A stretch of 64,000 bases of DNA from Liopterus haemorrhoidalis (lineage: Eukaryota; Arthropoda; Insecta; Coleoptera; Dytiscidae): contig OZ020611.1 of the NCBI GenBank assembly GCA_963971575.1, positions 54,717,381 to 54,781,380 on the forward strand. Direction: 5' to 3'. The number at the start of each line of letters is the position of its first letter. The stretch's first letter is position 1. This document shows positions 21,331-32,586 of the stretch, piece after piece. The translations under genes were made by a program, and so were the position numbers. The notes beneath the pieces are model-generated. The model saw only the letters and a list, made by a program, of their open reading frames with translations. It ran no database searches and was not told where the DNA came from.

Positions 21331-21900
21331 TTAAGTCACGACGCTCACATAAAGATTTGGTGGAAAAAATATTAAGAAGGGTACTATATATGAGAGATCG
21401 AAAGCGGGGTAGGATCCTATATCTTCAAAGTAGATAAACTTCAAGAATTTATGTTGCACTTTTTCAATGGCATTCTTATGAATCTCATAAATTGGATCCC
21501 ATACTATTGAACAATATTCAATTTTAGAGCGAATGAATGCATAGTAAAGTTTAAAGATAGCGTTTATATTTGAAATAGTGCGTGAATTCCTGATAATAAA
21601 TCCTAGCATTTTATAGGAAGAAGAACAAATCGTTTCTATATGCGTTAAAAGTTAAGTATCAAATAGGGGAAAATAGTGGGGTTACATTTTCGTGTAAATG
21701 TCTGAATTTTGCATTTAGAAATATTGAGGTTAAGTTTGTTTAAGGTACACCAATTAGTGATATTTTCCAAGTCGTTTTGAAGAATGCGGCAATCATTATT
21801 AGAAGAGTTAGTTCGAAAAATTTTAAGATCGTCGGCAAAAACTGATCTTTCACTAACTATTGCATTATTAATGTCATCAATAAATATTTAAAAAAAGAAG
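21331..21900 (-). pseudogene. Jockey/CR1-type LINE reverse transcriptase, C-terminal part
   Basis: On the minus strand, VFADDLKIFR (near 21805-21850) is the catalytic FADD box of reverse transcriptase, followed by LQNDLENITNWCTLNKLNLN, the usual WC..N.L.LN..K block. Further on, FIIRNSRTI, LYYAFIRSKIEYCSIVWDP and IEKVQHKFLKFIYF are the thumb/post-RT landmarks of Jockey- and CR1-like LINEs. Frame breaks occur between the blocks. It is a 5'-truncated, dead copy. Confidence 0.8.
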
Positions 21901-22213
21901 AGGACCTAAATTTAATTGTTATATATTATACAGTATAGATTTATTTCATGAGTACGATCCATACCTCCTAACAGGTTACAAGTTCTTAAAGGTTAGCAGA
22001 AAGGGCGATAATTTTTGGTGCGTAATTTATATACATACAAAATATGAGTAAGTCAAGCAGTATAATCAGGATCGAAAGTCTCAACAAAGATAATTTTAAT
22101 AATGGTTGAAATAAAAAACATTGTAAATATTCGCTATTTTTATTAACTAACTGCTTACTAGTTTCGGCTTTCGCCATTTTCAAAGCAATGAACTAAGTTA
22201 CAAACATAACTAC

Positions 22214-22600
22214 TTAAATACTATTTACAGGTAATCCTATGAGAGCGGAGGTAGACAAGTCGGTCATCTCATTAAGGGTTTTCCTTGCTTGTGCAATTTT
22301 ATAATCTCGTGTGCCTCCAATAAATTTTGGACCTTTTGGTTGTGAATGAATAACATCTGGCTTGAGATGTACATCAAATGTGGATTCGGTTTTTTGTTTC
22401 ATCCAGGAGGTTCTATGTTCTTCAATCCGGATGGCAAAAGATCTTCCTGTTTGGCCACAATAAACGGAGTCACACGCGTCACATGTTAACATGTAAACGC
22501 CACTCTTGTCCAGTATGTTTGATTTTTGTTTGTTATTTACTATGGATTTTTTAGTACTATTAACGGTTCTAAATGAAACTTTGATGTTGTTAGAGTTAAT
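22214..22600 (-). pseudogene. Penelope GIY-YIG endonuclease domain
   Basis: GVYMLTCDACDSVYCGQTGR followed by IRIEEH. This is the GVY...YIG core with a CxxC knuckle, the arginine of TGR and the downstream RI.EH helix typical of Penelope endonuclease. The isoleucine of YIG is cysteine here. The domain normally nicks target DNA to prime reverse transcription. It ends at 22214 after a KTLNE motif. Confidence 0.9.
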
Positions 22601-22957
22601 TTGGTTAGCTAATTTGTTAGCTAAATAGGACCTAGGTAAGGCAAAGTAGCATTCTGGATGGGATTAGATTCTTTAATTTTAGGGTATATTTTGTTCAGGG
22701 CTAATTGTTTGAGTTTTTTGGCTAACAGTGTGTCAATTAATTGAGGATTGTAACCATTGTTTACTGCTATGGTCTTGATCATGAAAATTTCATTGTTGAA
22801 ATCTAATGTGTTTAAGGGCACTGTTACTAAGCGATGAATCATACTATGGAAGGCTGCTAGTTTATGTGATGTTGGGTGAATTGAAGAGTTGTGAATGACA
22901 GTGTCTGTATGAGTGGGTTTTCTGTAAATTTTAAATGCGTGTTGGTTTTGAAATTTA

Positions 22958-23429
22958 AGCCTGGAACAGAATGCACAACGCGCTACGCCGTCAGCGCGGC
23001 GTCACTTGCGACAGCGTTGCGTAGCGCCGTTGAGAATTTTCGCCTGCACACAATGCAATAATTTTTAACGCCGTCAAGTGTCACTTGACAACCTATATCT
23101 GTGTTTATACGTGCGCTTTCTTTTATTAAAAGTATAATGGATGATGAAGACTTGTGCGTGATGTTATTTATGTTGTATGCAAGTTATTTATACATACAAA
23201 CACTTTATTATTCAGTAAAAACTTTGGTTAGGTGTTCTGCGTCAACGTTCAACAGCGTCAAAAGTTGGAAGTTGACGAACATTCAGTATCAACGGCGGTC
23301 GAACGGCGTAGGACGTTGTCCATTCTGTGCACTTGCGTACGACAGCTTGGGTTTAACTTTCTCCTGACAGATAGCGCCGTACGAACGGCGTCAACGCGCC
23401 GTCAAACTCGTTGCATTCTGTTTCCCACT
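22958..23429. mobile_element. PIF/Harbinger-like element inside the Penelope frame
   Basis: Ends AGCCTGGAACAGAATGC and its complement GCATTCTGTTTCCCACT (13 of 17 match), flanked by TTA on both sides (22955-22957, 23430-23432). If the element and one TTA are ignored, the Penelope frame runs straight from LDLTISK into FQNQHAFKIYRKPTHTDT. The interior is rich in GCGTCAACG/CGCCGT motifs in both orientations. Short frames (23101-23453) carry MDDED and an arginine-rich segment but no clear transposase. Confidence 0.88.
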
Positions 23430-23484
23430 TTAGAAATAGTTAAATCCAGGTAGTTTAAGGAATTATTGATTTCTTTTTCTTTGG

Positions 23485-24123
23485 TTAATTTGATGTTTTT
23501 GTTGATAGAATTGCATTGATTGAAAAATTGTTCAAATTGTCTGTTGTGCCTAACCAACAGATAATTATGTCATCAACATACCTATAATAATACAAAAGTT
23601 CTTTTTTAAATTTATTTTGGGATAATAATTTTTTTTCAAAATAATCCATGTATATTTCGCTAAACAAAGGGCTTAGGGGGGATCCCATTGCAAGTCCGTA
23701 GTCTTGCGAATAAAACTTGTTGTTTAATTTGAAATAATTTTGATGCAAACAAATTTCGAAAGCTTCTAGGAATTCTTCAATTGCGCGGGGGTCATATAAA
23801 TGTTTTTTGGGTATTTTGTCAATGATAGGTATTAAATCGTCTGTAGGAATGTTAGTGAAAAAATTAGTTACATCTAAAGAGTAAAAGGTGCATTTAGTGT
23901 TCAGTTTAATTTTTTTAAGTTTGTTAATTAAATCTAATGAGTTGATAACACTGTGGGAAGCTTTGAATTTAGTTAGCTGAAGGAATTTTTTATTTAATAT
24001 ACGGGATAGTTTATAGGATGGTGCATCAAAGGAGGAAACTATGGGTCTTATGGGTTCGTGTTCTTTATGAATTTTAACAAGGCTATACATGAGGGGGGTT
24101 GGATAAAGATAATTTTGATACAT
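23485..24123 (-). pseudogene. Penelope reverse transcriptase domain
   Basis: 212 open codons. YPTPLMYSLVKIHK and RPIVSSFDAPSYKLSRIL open the fingers; FYSLDVTNFFTNIP holds the first catalytic aspartate; GLAMGSPLSPLFSEIYM is the conserved loop; YYRYVDDIIICW has the catalytic VDD pair. These motifs, with YVDD rather than FADD, identify Penelope-like reverse transcriptase. The frame shifts just after ICWLGT; the continuation in the next frame runs to LNYLDLTISK at the Harbinger insertion. All catalytic residues I can check are present. Confidence 0.92.
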
Positions 24124-24239
24124 GGAAGATACAAATTGAGGCTACTTTATTTAAAAAAAAAAGATGCCTGGCAATTTTTGAATGGCAATTGACGCCAAAG
24201 CCAAATCTGACATTATATTGTCCATCAGCCCATTTGAGC

Positions 24240-24605
24240 TAAAATTAATTCTTTCTTAAAGATTACAATCCTAAGATTGGTTGGCAGCAGCTCTTCATTC
24301 CTCCCTGATTCCTGCCTTTCTCTTTAGATCAACATATTTCTGACAGTTAAGCTGCTCTTTCAACTGACTCATATTTAAGGAGGGGGTCTTCCTTTAGGAT
24401 TTGTTCCTTCGACCATACCTTCCACGATTATTTTCAGCAAACCATCATGTCGCAAAATATGCCCCATCATACTAGCTTGTCTTTTATTTACATTTTGAAG
24501 CAGAAATCTTCTTGCTTCAACTCTTTGAAACATCTTTTTGTTCGAGACTTTATCAAACCATTTCACTTTTAACATGCATCGATAACACCAGGTCTCGAAG
24601 ACTAA
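24240..24605 (-). pseudogene. RTE-like LINE ORF C-terminus
   Basis: FETWCYRCMLKVKWFDKVSN, then RRFLLQNVNKRQASMMGHIL, RHDGLL, EGTNPKGRPPP and an AANQS tail. This block (ET/WCYRRML...W.D...N....GH.LRH......G...GRP) is the region after reverse transcriptase in many RTE/Jockey-type LINEs. The reverse transcriptase itself is missing upstream. Stops appear after GRPPP in one frame while the match continues in another. Confidence 0.8.
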
Positions 24606-24639
24606 AATGAATTAAAGGTTGTAAAACGTCTAATGAGGT

Positions 24640-24960
24640 ATGAGAGAAACTCAAGGATATCAGTCATCCAATCCTACACGGAAAGCTAGTTTCCTAAAAC
24701 ACCTCATGCTACATAAAATGTCAGAAGGTGAAGATGTTCGCGATCATCTACGGAAGTTATTTGACGTACTCGATAAACTAGGCGAAATGGACATTGAAAT
24801 CAATAAAGACTTGCTTTCTATAATCATACTGTATACTGCATACTTAACCAACTAGCTATGAAAATGTTCGAGTTGCCACCGAGTCACGCGACAGTTTACC
24901 AGGAGGTCTATTCTGTAACTTCTCGACAGTCACATGCACAGTATCATGTAACCTATGCGC
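24640..24960 (+). pseudogene. Ty1/copia-type gag fragment
   Basis: YQSSNPTRKASFLKHLMLHK, then MSEGEDVRDHLRKLFDVLDK and LGEMDIEINKDLLSIIILYT match the UBN2-type gag of insect copia elements. After a frameshift at about 24853, SYENVRVATESRDSLPG continues the same protein. No LTR, protease or integrase was found nearby, so only a gag relic remains. Confidence 0.8.
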
Positions 24961-24989
24961 ATTCAACTGTCCTCTGTGATGTTGTTTAG

Positions 24990-25204
24990 TAATCGGCATT
25001 ATCGAAAATAAGTGGAGCCATTTTGAAATTTTGACATATTGTGATAGAATAGATTTCTAACAGGGGATTATTTTGAATAGAAATGGCAAAAATCTTCAAA
25101 ATAATAATAATAATTCCGGAAATATATCGAATTCCTTCAAGAATATTGACTGTAAGATAATATCGTCACTGGGATTAATGGAGAGGATTGCAGATACCAT
25201 AGGA
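24990..25204. other. No feature recognised
   Basis: Non-coding AT-rich sequence between the gag relic and a LINE tail. Confidence 0.35.
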
Positions 25205-25272
25205 GTAATTGTGTAAAAGGCGCAAATAGCCTTTGTTGCTGTGCGCCAAAAATTTTAACTAACTAACTATTT
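25205..25272 (+). mobile_element. 3' tail of the I-type LINE, very short copy
   Basis: GGCGCAAATAGCCTTTGTTG followed by CTGTGCGCCAAAAATTTTAA and CTAACTAACT. It is the complement of the LINE end at 19024-19080, so this is a severely 5'-truncated insertion in the opposite orientation. Confidence 0.8.
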
Positions 25273-25969
25273 GTGTAAAACAGCTTATTTAGATTAATTA
25301 CATTTTATTAATTCTTATGTGTATAAAGTCATTATTTTCTTCTGATCAAGCCATTACTTTATCTGATCAAGTTATTACTCGCAACCATCATATTACCTGC
25401 AACACCCGGGTGACAGCTACACTCGTGACGCCCGTGCATGTTTTAATTGTATTGTACAACTGGCGCTTATAGCCATAGATGCTGTGGGCCACAAAATTAT
25501 AACAGACTAATTAATTAACCTATTGTACCACTTGTAGTCTCAAAATCACTTGTCTAAGCATCTAGCGAAAAAAGTAAATTGTATCATCTATAGTAATTAT
25601 TTACAGCTTTATTCTAGAAATTATGTAATAAATTTTTATAGTAGGTAATACGTAGCATTATAAATATAATAATTTTTAATTAGGACTTGTTTAATATACT
25701 AGTTCATATAATAAATCTGGACTAGTATTAAAAACTGTAGCACACGGTCATAGTTGATCTATATCTCATATATGAAGTATACCGCTATAGTGGGTTCTTG
25801 TGATCGTATCATAGACGTACGGAGCAACAGATAATCACATCACTCAGTTTATCAGTTACATATTCCCCTGTATAATAATTATCATCTCATTATTCAAATT
25901 ACCTTTTAGAATCATAATAATTATCTGTTTTTATGCAATAATTTTATGCCTAACAATTATAGTAGTGAT
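25273..25969. other. No feature recognised
   Basis: AT-rich, no supported frame, RNA or repeat. Confidence 0.4.
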
Positions 25970-26137
25970 CATAAAGGCGCGGAGAATATATGCAAAATCA
26001 TTAAAATATAAATCTCATCATTTTCTCCGAGGTTTATATTATAAACAGTATACTAAATACTAACCGCTTACAATGACAATAATATGATTTATATTTAATG
26101 ACTTTGCATATTTTTTCAGCGTCTTTGTGATATGTTG
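25970..26137. mobile_element. Hairpin MITE
   Basis: Two ~45-bp arms, CATAAAGGCGCGGAGAATAT... and its diverged complement ...CAGCGTCTTTGTG, both containing ATATGCAAA.TCATTAAA and ATAAATC. The pattern is that of a small palindromic MITE; superfamily unclear. Confidence 0.7.
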
Positions 26138-26367
26138 TTCTAAACATAATATGCAAAGTACGGCAAACATAGCCGTCGCAACCCGGTAATGCAAGTGGTG
26201 CTTCACACCCTGGCAGAAGATTTTTGGGGCGCCAAATTTTTATTTTTAGAGTTAATTAATTGTTAGCACGGACGAACGGATCCGTTGAGCGGCGAGCCTA
26301 AGTACGTGCCGTCAACCATGTTTTTTAAATGATAAGTGGAAATTATAGGTTATGTTTATACTAAATC

Positions 26368-26458
26368 GTTCGGATATTCAAAAATCACTCCGTCCAGTGC
26401 ATGGGAACTATTGCACTCCCTGCACTATTCACTCCAGTTCTACTGTGAATATCCGAAC
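26368..26458. mobile_element. 91-bp element with 13-bp perfect inverted ends
   Basis: GTTCGGATATTCA at the left and its exact complement at the right. CACTCC/GCACTCCCTGCAC-type repeats lie inside. No clear TSD. Confidence 0.5.
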
Positions 26459-26639
26459 TCAGTAATGATAGTCGCACTCAGTAGATTAAAGCAATTATAA
26501 TATGAAGCTCAAATTACATTATGGACATTAGAAATAGTCCCTTTAAAGACATATATAAGTGTTACCCAACATTATAGTAAATGTTGAATGCGCCTTTATA
26601 TTCATTTTATTTTGTAGAAAAAATAGCTGAATAAAACCT

Positions 26640-27727
26640 TTTTTTTTTAGAAATCTTTAAATATCACCTACCCAAAACAACAAACGTTTACACAGTGGAA
26701 TTATACAGTCTACTACAGGCCACCAAATTCATTAACGAAAAGTAAGACAAGAAATTATCATCTATGCCGATAGTCTTAGTGCCATACAAGAACTAACACA
26801 CCTATATGCAAGAAACACATTGATCCAAGAACTGCAGGAAACAATATATCAAGCCACCTGTAAAGATAAACAAATCACGGTGTAGATTTACAACATCCCA
26901 CTGCACACTGTGCATGCGTCACACACACGTCATTTGTTCAATATACAGAGATTCTAAACAAGTGGGACTGTGCAGAACTTTTATTTATGTCATTAAACTA
27001 GAAGATGGGTAGCTCGCTTCGCTCGGCTTCTTCTAACCAAACACTTACTAACCTAACCTAACCTAAGATAGTGTTTTGTCATTAAATTAGAAGATGGTTA
27101 GCTCGCTTCCAGAAACCATTGTTTTAGAGCAACTGACATTTCTGGAATTATTTAGTGTAGTCGTTATGTGCTGCCATCTGTATAGAGTTTGAAGGGGGAT
27201 ATTGTAAACATTGTCCCAAATCACAATAATGTGGATACCCTCTCATGTCGGTATAAACGGCAACGAAAGAGTGGATAACGAAGCAAAGGAAGCGATAGAC
27301 CTACCAATAACCGATATAAGCATACCAATTTGCGACGTAAGTCTGATAAAAAGAAAAATCAGAAAATCTGGAACAATCAATGGTTAAATACAAAAATGAC
27401 AACAAACTACGAGAAATAAAGGAAGACACTAAACCATGGGAAACAAAACAGAATAGAAGAGAACAAATTATTATAACCCGACTACGTATAGGTCATACAC
27501 TGCTCACACACCAACATTTATTCAACAACTGCGAACCAAGCCAATGTGAACAGTGCAACACTACCCTCACAGTAAAAAACCTAATAATAGACTGCCCTAA
27601 ATATAGTTATGAAAGTCTCGTAAATAACATACCCAACTCGATTGAAAAAGCTCTTACAAATAACATCAGTGAAACAGATAAAGTGTTAAAATTTCTAACA
27701 GATATAAAAATTAAAGAACGAATATAG
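26640..27727 (+). mobile_element. I-type LINE ORF2 3' half, split by a 338-bp insertion
   Basis: RNase H begins at about 26688 (VYTVELYSLLQATKFINE) and continues with IYADSLSAIQEL, including the catalytic DS. After the insertion it resumes with MWIPSHVGINGNERVDNEAK (the GNE..D motif). The C-terminal domain at 27380-27727 has NKLREIKEDTKPW, RRE, TRLRIGHTLLTHQHL and CEQCNTTLTVKNLIIDC, in which the knuckle histidine is replaced by asparagine. Frameshifts near 26740 and 27370 make it non-functional. It is distinct in sequence from the LINE at 19024. Confidence 0.85.
26879..27216. mobile_element. 338-bp insertion with exact 8-bp TSD in the LINE RNase H
   Basis: CAAATCAC is duplicated exactly at 26871-26878 and 27217-27224. 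Removing the insert and one copy restores the reading frame KQIT-IMWIP. The ends are GGTGTAGATTTACAA and, on the complement, GGACAATGTTTACAA (a weak inverted match), not the CAG ends of hAT. It contains two diverged copies of TCATTAAA.TAGAAGATGG (26998, 27079) and ACCTAACCTAACCTAA. The superfamily is open; P-like would fit the TSD length. Confidence 0.8.
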
Positions 27728-28261
27728 TTAAAATTTCCCTCATTTTGCGTTACATTATTATTGTACCGTGCGATCATTATTTCTTGTCAGTTACATAACA
27801 GTAAACAATGAGTTTTAAAATATCAAAACTGTATTCTAATTCGCATCGTAAGATCCCAATTTAACAAAGAACCAATCAGATTACTTCATTTGCCCGAACT
27901 CACCGGAGGAACAACGAAAATATGTGTTCCTAACTTAATATCTGTTACCAACTCATTAGCGTGTAGAGAAAAATAGTATTCATTTAATAATCAATTCGTA
28001 TAACGTAATAAAAATAGAATGTACGCCTATGTATACATATCCTTGGAAATAAGTTTGATACGCATGTAACTTAAAAATGTTTCTGTCAAGTATTACATAA
28101 CGGACAAGATTTCTTGATCGCTCTGTATTATATTAATATTTTATGAAGCAATGTTATACTACCATATATTATTGTATTTGTGTTATACTAACAGTGCTAG
28201 GTACTAATGACCTAGTTGTCGATGTACCTATAAATTAAAAAAAAAAAACTAGTTTTATTCA
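27728..28261. other. No feature recognised
   Basis: AT-rich, no supported feature. Confidence 0.4.
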
Positions 28262-28350
28262 GCTATTTAAGATGGCTACTTCGTAGCCGAAATGTACGTC
28301 TACCAAAAATAAAATAATCTGTGAAGTTCAGAACCTCTTTAATTTAGCCT
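28262..28350 (+). repeat. Possible Penelope-like 3' end
   Basis: AAGATGGCTACTTCGTAGCC followed by GAAATGTACGTC resembles the GAA.ATGGC...GCCGAAAC motif after the Penelope ORF at 22164 and the motif near 37080. No coding part is attached. Confidence 0.3.
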
Positions 28351-28859
28351 CATCCACGTTAAATCAACAATTAATATTAAATAAATTACTGGTTAATTTT
28401 GATATTAAAAATAGATAATTTATTCAGCCTCCATAGGTTATAGCTCTTTATCCATATGTGAGGTTGTTTGTTCTTGTTCGTACGCAGTAACGATGTCCTG
28501 GAGGCAATATATAAATTATATTATATCTGCTTTCTTTCTCGGCACTCACCGCCTCCTCGGATATTCCGAGTATCAGCTCCTGACTAACGCGCCCATAAGT
28601 GTTCACTGTGTTTATGTAAAACACTGTTATTAATATCGAATTAACAAATTAACTAGGTTGCTTATATGAATTAAAGATACATATTCATTACATAGGAAAC
28701 ATCTAGTTAGACATATTAGTCAGTTAATATGTTCAAATGATGGTACGTGCTCATTTATGCAATACTAATATGTTAAATATGTTTTATATTGTGCACTTTG
28801 TAATAGCTATTTGAAAAGATATGAATGTATGTCTTCATTCATTTCGCATCATAAAAAAT
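28351..28859. other. No feature recognised
   Basis: AT-rich, no supported feature. Confidence 0.35.
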
Positions 28860-30550
28860 CACAAACAAGAACTTCGAGGGATGATCAAGTTTCTAAAACG
28901 AGATAGAAAACATAACTTTTTGGGGCAAAATTGTGTTTATTCTTCTACATAGTCTCCATTCAGCTCTATACATTTAGTCCAAAGCTTTTCGGCACCTTTC
29001 GAATCATAAGAATTCACAAACAATAACTACGAGGGATGATCAAATTTCTAGAACGAGATAGAAAATATAACTTTTTTAGCTCTATACATTTAGTCCAACA
29101 CTTTTCAACACCTTTCATTCCTTCAGAAAAATAAGAATTATCTAAACTCTTGAAATATCCATTTACAGCTTCGACGACTTAGGTATTTGATGAGAATTTC
29201 TTTCCAGCCAACCATTTTTTTTAGTTTTGGAAACAGAAAGAAATCGAAGGGAGCCAAATCTGGTGAGTACAGTGCATGTTACAGTGGATGGGAAAAAAAC
29301 ATCGATGTATCGAAAACATCGATGTTTGTTTTAAAAACATCGATGTTTTTACCATCGATGGTCAGCTGGCGATAATATCGATAAAACATCGATATCTACT
29401 ACCGATGTCGATGTTTAAACTTTGAAATTCAGAAACTACCGCTAGAGGCGCTGGAATCTTAAAAATTTAATTTTTATTAAAATTAGTACACAAAATACAA
29501 GCGCCATCTATTGTGATATAACAATACTAATAGTGTTAGTTCTTATTCTTCTTAGTAGTTAGCAGAATACGAAAAAATAAGAAAAAACTTCTAATTTTTG
29601 CAAACAATGCGAACGACCAACGACGCCAACACACTTTTTCTTTTTGAGTCTTGTTGACACTTTCCCAGTGGTTATTCCTCCAATCCCTGGATTTTTGTAA
29701 GTTGTCATTAGCTATTTTTTATATATTGAAGTTGGCTTTTCCTGAACAAAATGATCAAAAGCTTCAATTAATTGGTAAAAGTAACTAGAATTGAAAATCT
29801 AGTTCCGCCTAAACCAAAGGAACAGACTTTATTTCAACTTAAAAAAGTATAAAAATAATTGTGTATGACAGTGTTATTTTTATGTTAAATAATATAAAAT
29901 TAACATTAAGATTACTATATTAGTATTGTAATAAAATCCAATATTTAATTTTAGAAATGTAAAAATAGTAAGGTCTGTTCCTTTGGTTTAGGCGGAACTA
30001 GATTTTCAATTCTAGTTACTTTTACCGATTGATTGAAGCTTTTGATCATTTTGTTCAGGAAAAGTCAACTTCAATGTATAAAAAAATATCTAATAACAAA
30101 TTACAAAAATGAAAATTGCGGTTAGTTCCGCCTAATAGTTTGGAATAGACTGTAGGTACAAATTAGGATTATTATATTGGGTATAATAATATTAATGTGA
30201 AATTAATTACTATTAAAAAGGAATATTTCTATTTTAAAATTTAATAAATGCTTTTTGTGTATTATGTGTTACTTTTTTCGTATTTTATATTTACATTATT
30301 AAATAAAACCTATATAATATAAATAAATAGCTTTTTTTAATATTAATAAAACATCGATGTTTCCGATACATCGATGTTTTTCCTTCGATGTTTTTTCAAC
30401 ATCGATAGTAAGCGCCGATGTTAACATCGATGTTAAACATCGATGTTTTGCCTTCGATTTACAACCCTAGTGCATGTTCGATTAATTCGAATCGGAATTC
30501 ATGCGTTTTGTGGGAAGGTGCGTCAACTTAATCACCTGAAAATTTTTGTT
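28860..30550 (-). mobile_element. mariner element relic, antisense, split by hAT H1
   Basis: In minus-strand order: DAPSHKTHEFRFELIEHAL (about 30535-30478) holds the second catalytic aspartate region. After the H1 insertion (29280-30469), YSPDLAPFDFFLF has the third catalytic aspartate, followed by AGKKFSSNT, EAVNGYFKSLDNSYF and CWTKCIEL, the classic mariner C-terminus. The 3' end with GAGGGATGATCAA.TTTCTA and ACGAGATAGAAAA is present twice (28885-28925, 29030-29070), a local duplication of about 145 bp. The N-terminal half is missing. Confidence 0.88.
29280..30469. mobile_element. hAT element H1, copy 2, in mariner
   Basis: TSD GTGCATGT at 29272-29279 and 30470-30477. The ends are diverged (TACAGTGGATGGG and ...CAACCCTA) but the subterminal CATCGATGTT arrays and the interior match copy 1 in reverse orientation. 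It lacks the 777-bp insertion of copy 1 and so defines its empty site. Removing it restores the mariner reading frame (EHAL-YSPDLAP). It contains the same inverted U pair (about 29694-29830 and 29971-30155). Confidence 0.92.
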
Positions 30551-30616
30551 ACCCACAATTTGTTATCTTTATTAAATGTGTCATTATTATATTCGTAAAA
30601 TTTGACATTTGTTATT

Positions 30617-31165
30617 ATGAAATCAGTGGCAGCTTATACATTGGCCGAGTAGTTTCGTTAGATGATTTTTTACGATTTTAGTAAAGGCCTAACTCAACAA
30701 CAATGCATAGATTCGCTTCGTTCAACTTTTGGTAATGAAGCACCATCAGAAAAGACTGTTTAGGTTTGTGGTCGTGCGTCCGTCAGTAATGAGTCTCGTG
30801 AAGGTCAACCAAAATCGGTTGTGATTCAAAAAAACATCAATGCTGTGCGCAAAATAATTGAAGAAGATCGGCATGTGACTTACTGTGAGATAGAGGCATT
30901 CTTTGGCATATCGCAGAATGCAATACATTCGATTTTGCATGTACATTTAGCTGAGAAAAAGATCTATTCCCGATGGATTCCGCATAATTTGACCGAAGCT
31001 AAAAAAAAAGGCTCGTGTAAAGGTGTAAGGGTATGCTAAAAAACGTCATCAGGAAAACGACAAAATCAGGAAAAACAATCAAAAACGTCGCATCATTCTT
31101 CATCATGACAATGCAAGCTCCTTCCTACACAGCACGTGTCAAACAATTTGGAACAATTTTTCAAA
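30617..31165 (+). pseudogene. mariner transposase relic, sense, internally deleted
   Basis: Begins near an ATG at 30617. FSKGLTQQQCIDSLRSTFGN and EAPSEKTV are the first helix-turn-helix; EGQPKSVVIQKNINAVRKII, then REIEA-like YCEIEAFFGISQNAIHSIL and the WIPHNLTEA linker motif follow. The text then jumps to HHDNASSFLHS, the second catalytic aspartate region; the first aspartate region between them is deleted. In-frame stops occur at about 30650 and 30765. Intact mariners have about 345 residues. A different subfamily from the antisense mariner next to it. Confidence 0.85.
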
Positions 31166-31289
31166 ATTTTTTCGTCTCATCAAAAAATGTCTTAAATAAA
31201 AGTTGTTAGTTATTGCTTTTATAGCAATTTTTGTTAAATACATTTTTTCGAAATATTTTTCTGTTAAATATTCGCAAAAATCTTATAAT

Positions 31290-31605
31290 CGATACGAGTA
31301 AACTCCCATTTCTCGTCAACTGATTTTTACCAAAAGTTGATCAACTTGTGCCATTAATGTCAAAAGCTTAAATATGAAGTTTCATAAAAATCGTTTCAGC
31401 CGAATTTGCTCTGCACGTGTACACAGACAGACAGACAGACGGACGGACAGACGGACGGACGGACAGACCGACCGACAGACATCATGCTAAAAATAATCAA
31501 AACATTATATAGGGACCTCAATTCATGGAGATCCATCGAAATCTCGAAATGTCAAAATCGGTATGTTCACAATACCTCCCTTATATATGTTGGCGGTCGG
31601 TAAAA
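31290..31605 (+). repeat. Repeat with (CAGA/CGGA)n core and conserved tail
   Basis: CAGACAGACAGACGGACGGA-type microsatellite at 31423-31480, then GGAGATCCATCGAAATCTCG, TCAAAATCGGTATGTTCACA and CCTCCCTTATATAT, ending GGTCGGTAAAAA. The tail is a diverged version of that in family Z (49526, 59332), where an AC microsatellite occupies the same place. Confidence 0.7.
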
Positions 31606-31689
31606 ATACACGTTTTGGTTTAAAAATATTGCTTTTAAAATTTATAAAATATCTTTCGTAACAAAAAGAATTAGAAAAAAATTTAAAAA

Positions 31690-31768
31690 AATGTTTTTTG
31701 GCCAACGGTCAAATTTTCATCCGCAATGTGGCCCGACAGCCAAAAGATTTGCCCACCTCTGGTCTATA
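31690..31768 (-). mobile_element. hAT end
   Basis: Minus strand: CCAGAGGTGGGCAAATCTTT, then GGCTGTCGGGCCACATTGCG. CAGAGGTGGGCAAA is a familiar hAT end. The partner end was not found. Confidence 0.5.
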
Positions 31769-32586
31769 TTCTAGATGGAAGAAATGGATTAGTCTCTCAA
31801 AAATTATTGAAATTTATGATTTTTAATCTGTACCCACAATTGGTTATCACTTAAATACCTACAAAACCCTGATATGTCAAAATTCACAATTCACACAATT
31901 TTTCATTTCTTTTTTTTTTTTTTCTATGTCCTCTTAGAAATACTTACAATCCGCCACTGAATATTAAATAAGTGAATAATACAATACACATTAATAATGT
32001 TAACCTAAATGCAATTATTATTATAAATATTGAATGGTTGCAACACATTATCAATTAATGGTATAGAATAACAAATCGCAATATAAATTCCATGTTATCT
32101 GGCCGCCAAGACAAATACACCTCCCGTATATCTGTGTATCTAGGAGACAGTGTACTGTGTACGGTATACACCCATTTCTTGGTATCAATCTCTTCGCAAT
32201 GTTAGAAATTCCAACGGTCTGTGTCGGCGTACGTACTAATCAGTTTCTAATGATCGTTTGCGTTAGCAACATGTGAGATTCGTTTAAGAAAATGCCAAGT
32301 GTTTCAGGAAAATACTATAATTTTATCAATAATGTTAATGGTCAGATAAATGGCTTCATATTGCAAATGTTTTGTACGATACTGGAATGCGAAAGATAGT
32401 GATGTGTAGAATTTATTTTATTTTACACAGAAGAGATTAATAAAGATTTTTACTTTCTGAATTATAATTATGAGAATTTTAAAGGCCTTTAAAAAGATGA
32501 TAGTAAGAGATAAATTTTACTACCTCCGTCCCAAAATAATTGATACTTTTAGGGTAAAATATTTGTCGCAAATTCGTTATCACTAT
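31769..32586. other. No feature recognised
   Basis: No supported gene or repeat beyond A/T runs. Confidence 0.4.

Larger units (their letters stand above)
22140..24128 (-). mobile_element. Penelope-like element, 5'-truncated, split by a Harbinger element
   Basis: In coding order: reverse transcriptase (24123 to about 23430), connector, then GIY-YIG endonuclease (about 22600-22214). The 3' end has GAAAATGGCGAAAGCCGAAAC (22164-22184), the short inverted motif often seen after Penelope ORFs. A 472-bp insertion (22958-23429) interrupts the frame, and at least two frameshifts (near 23540 and 22620) are present. The 5' part of the ORF is missing beyond 24128. Confidence 0.9.
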
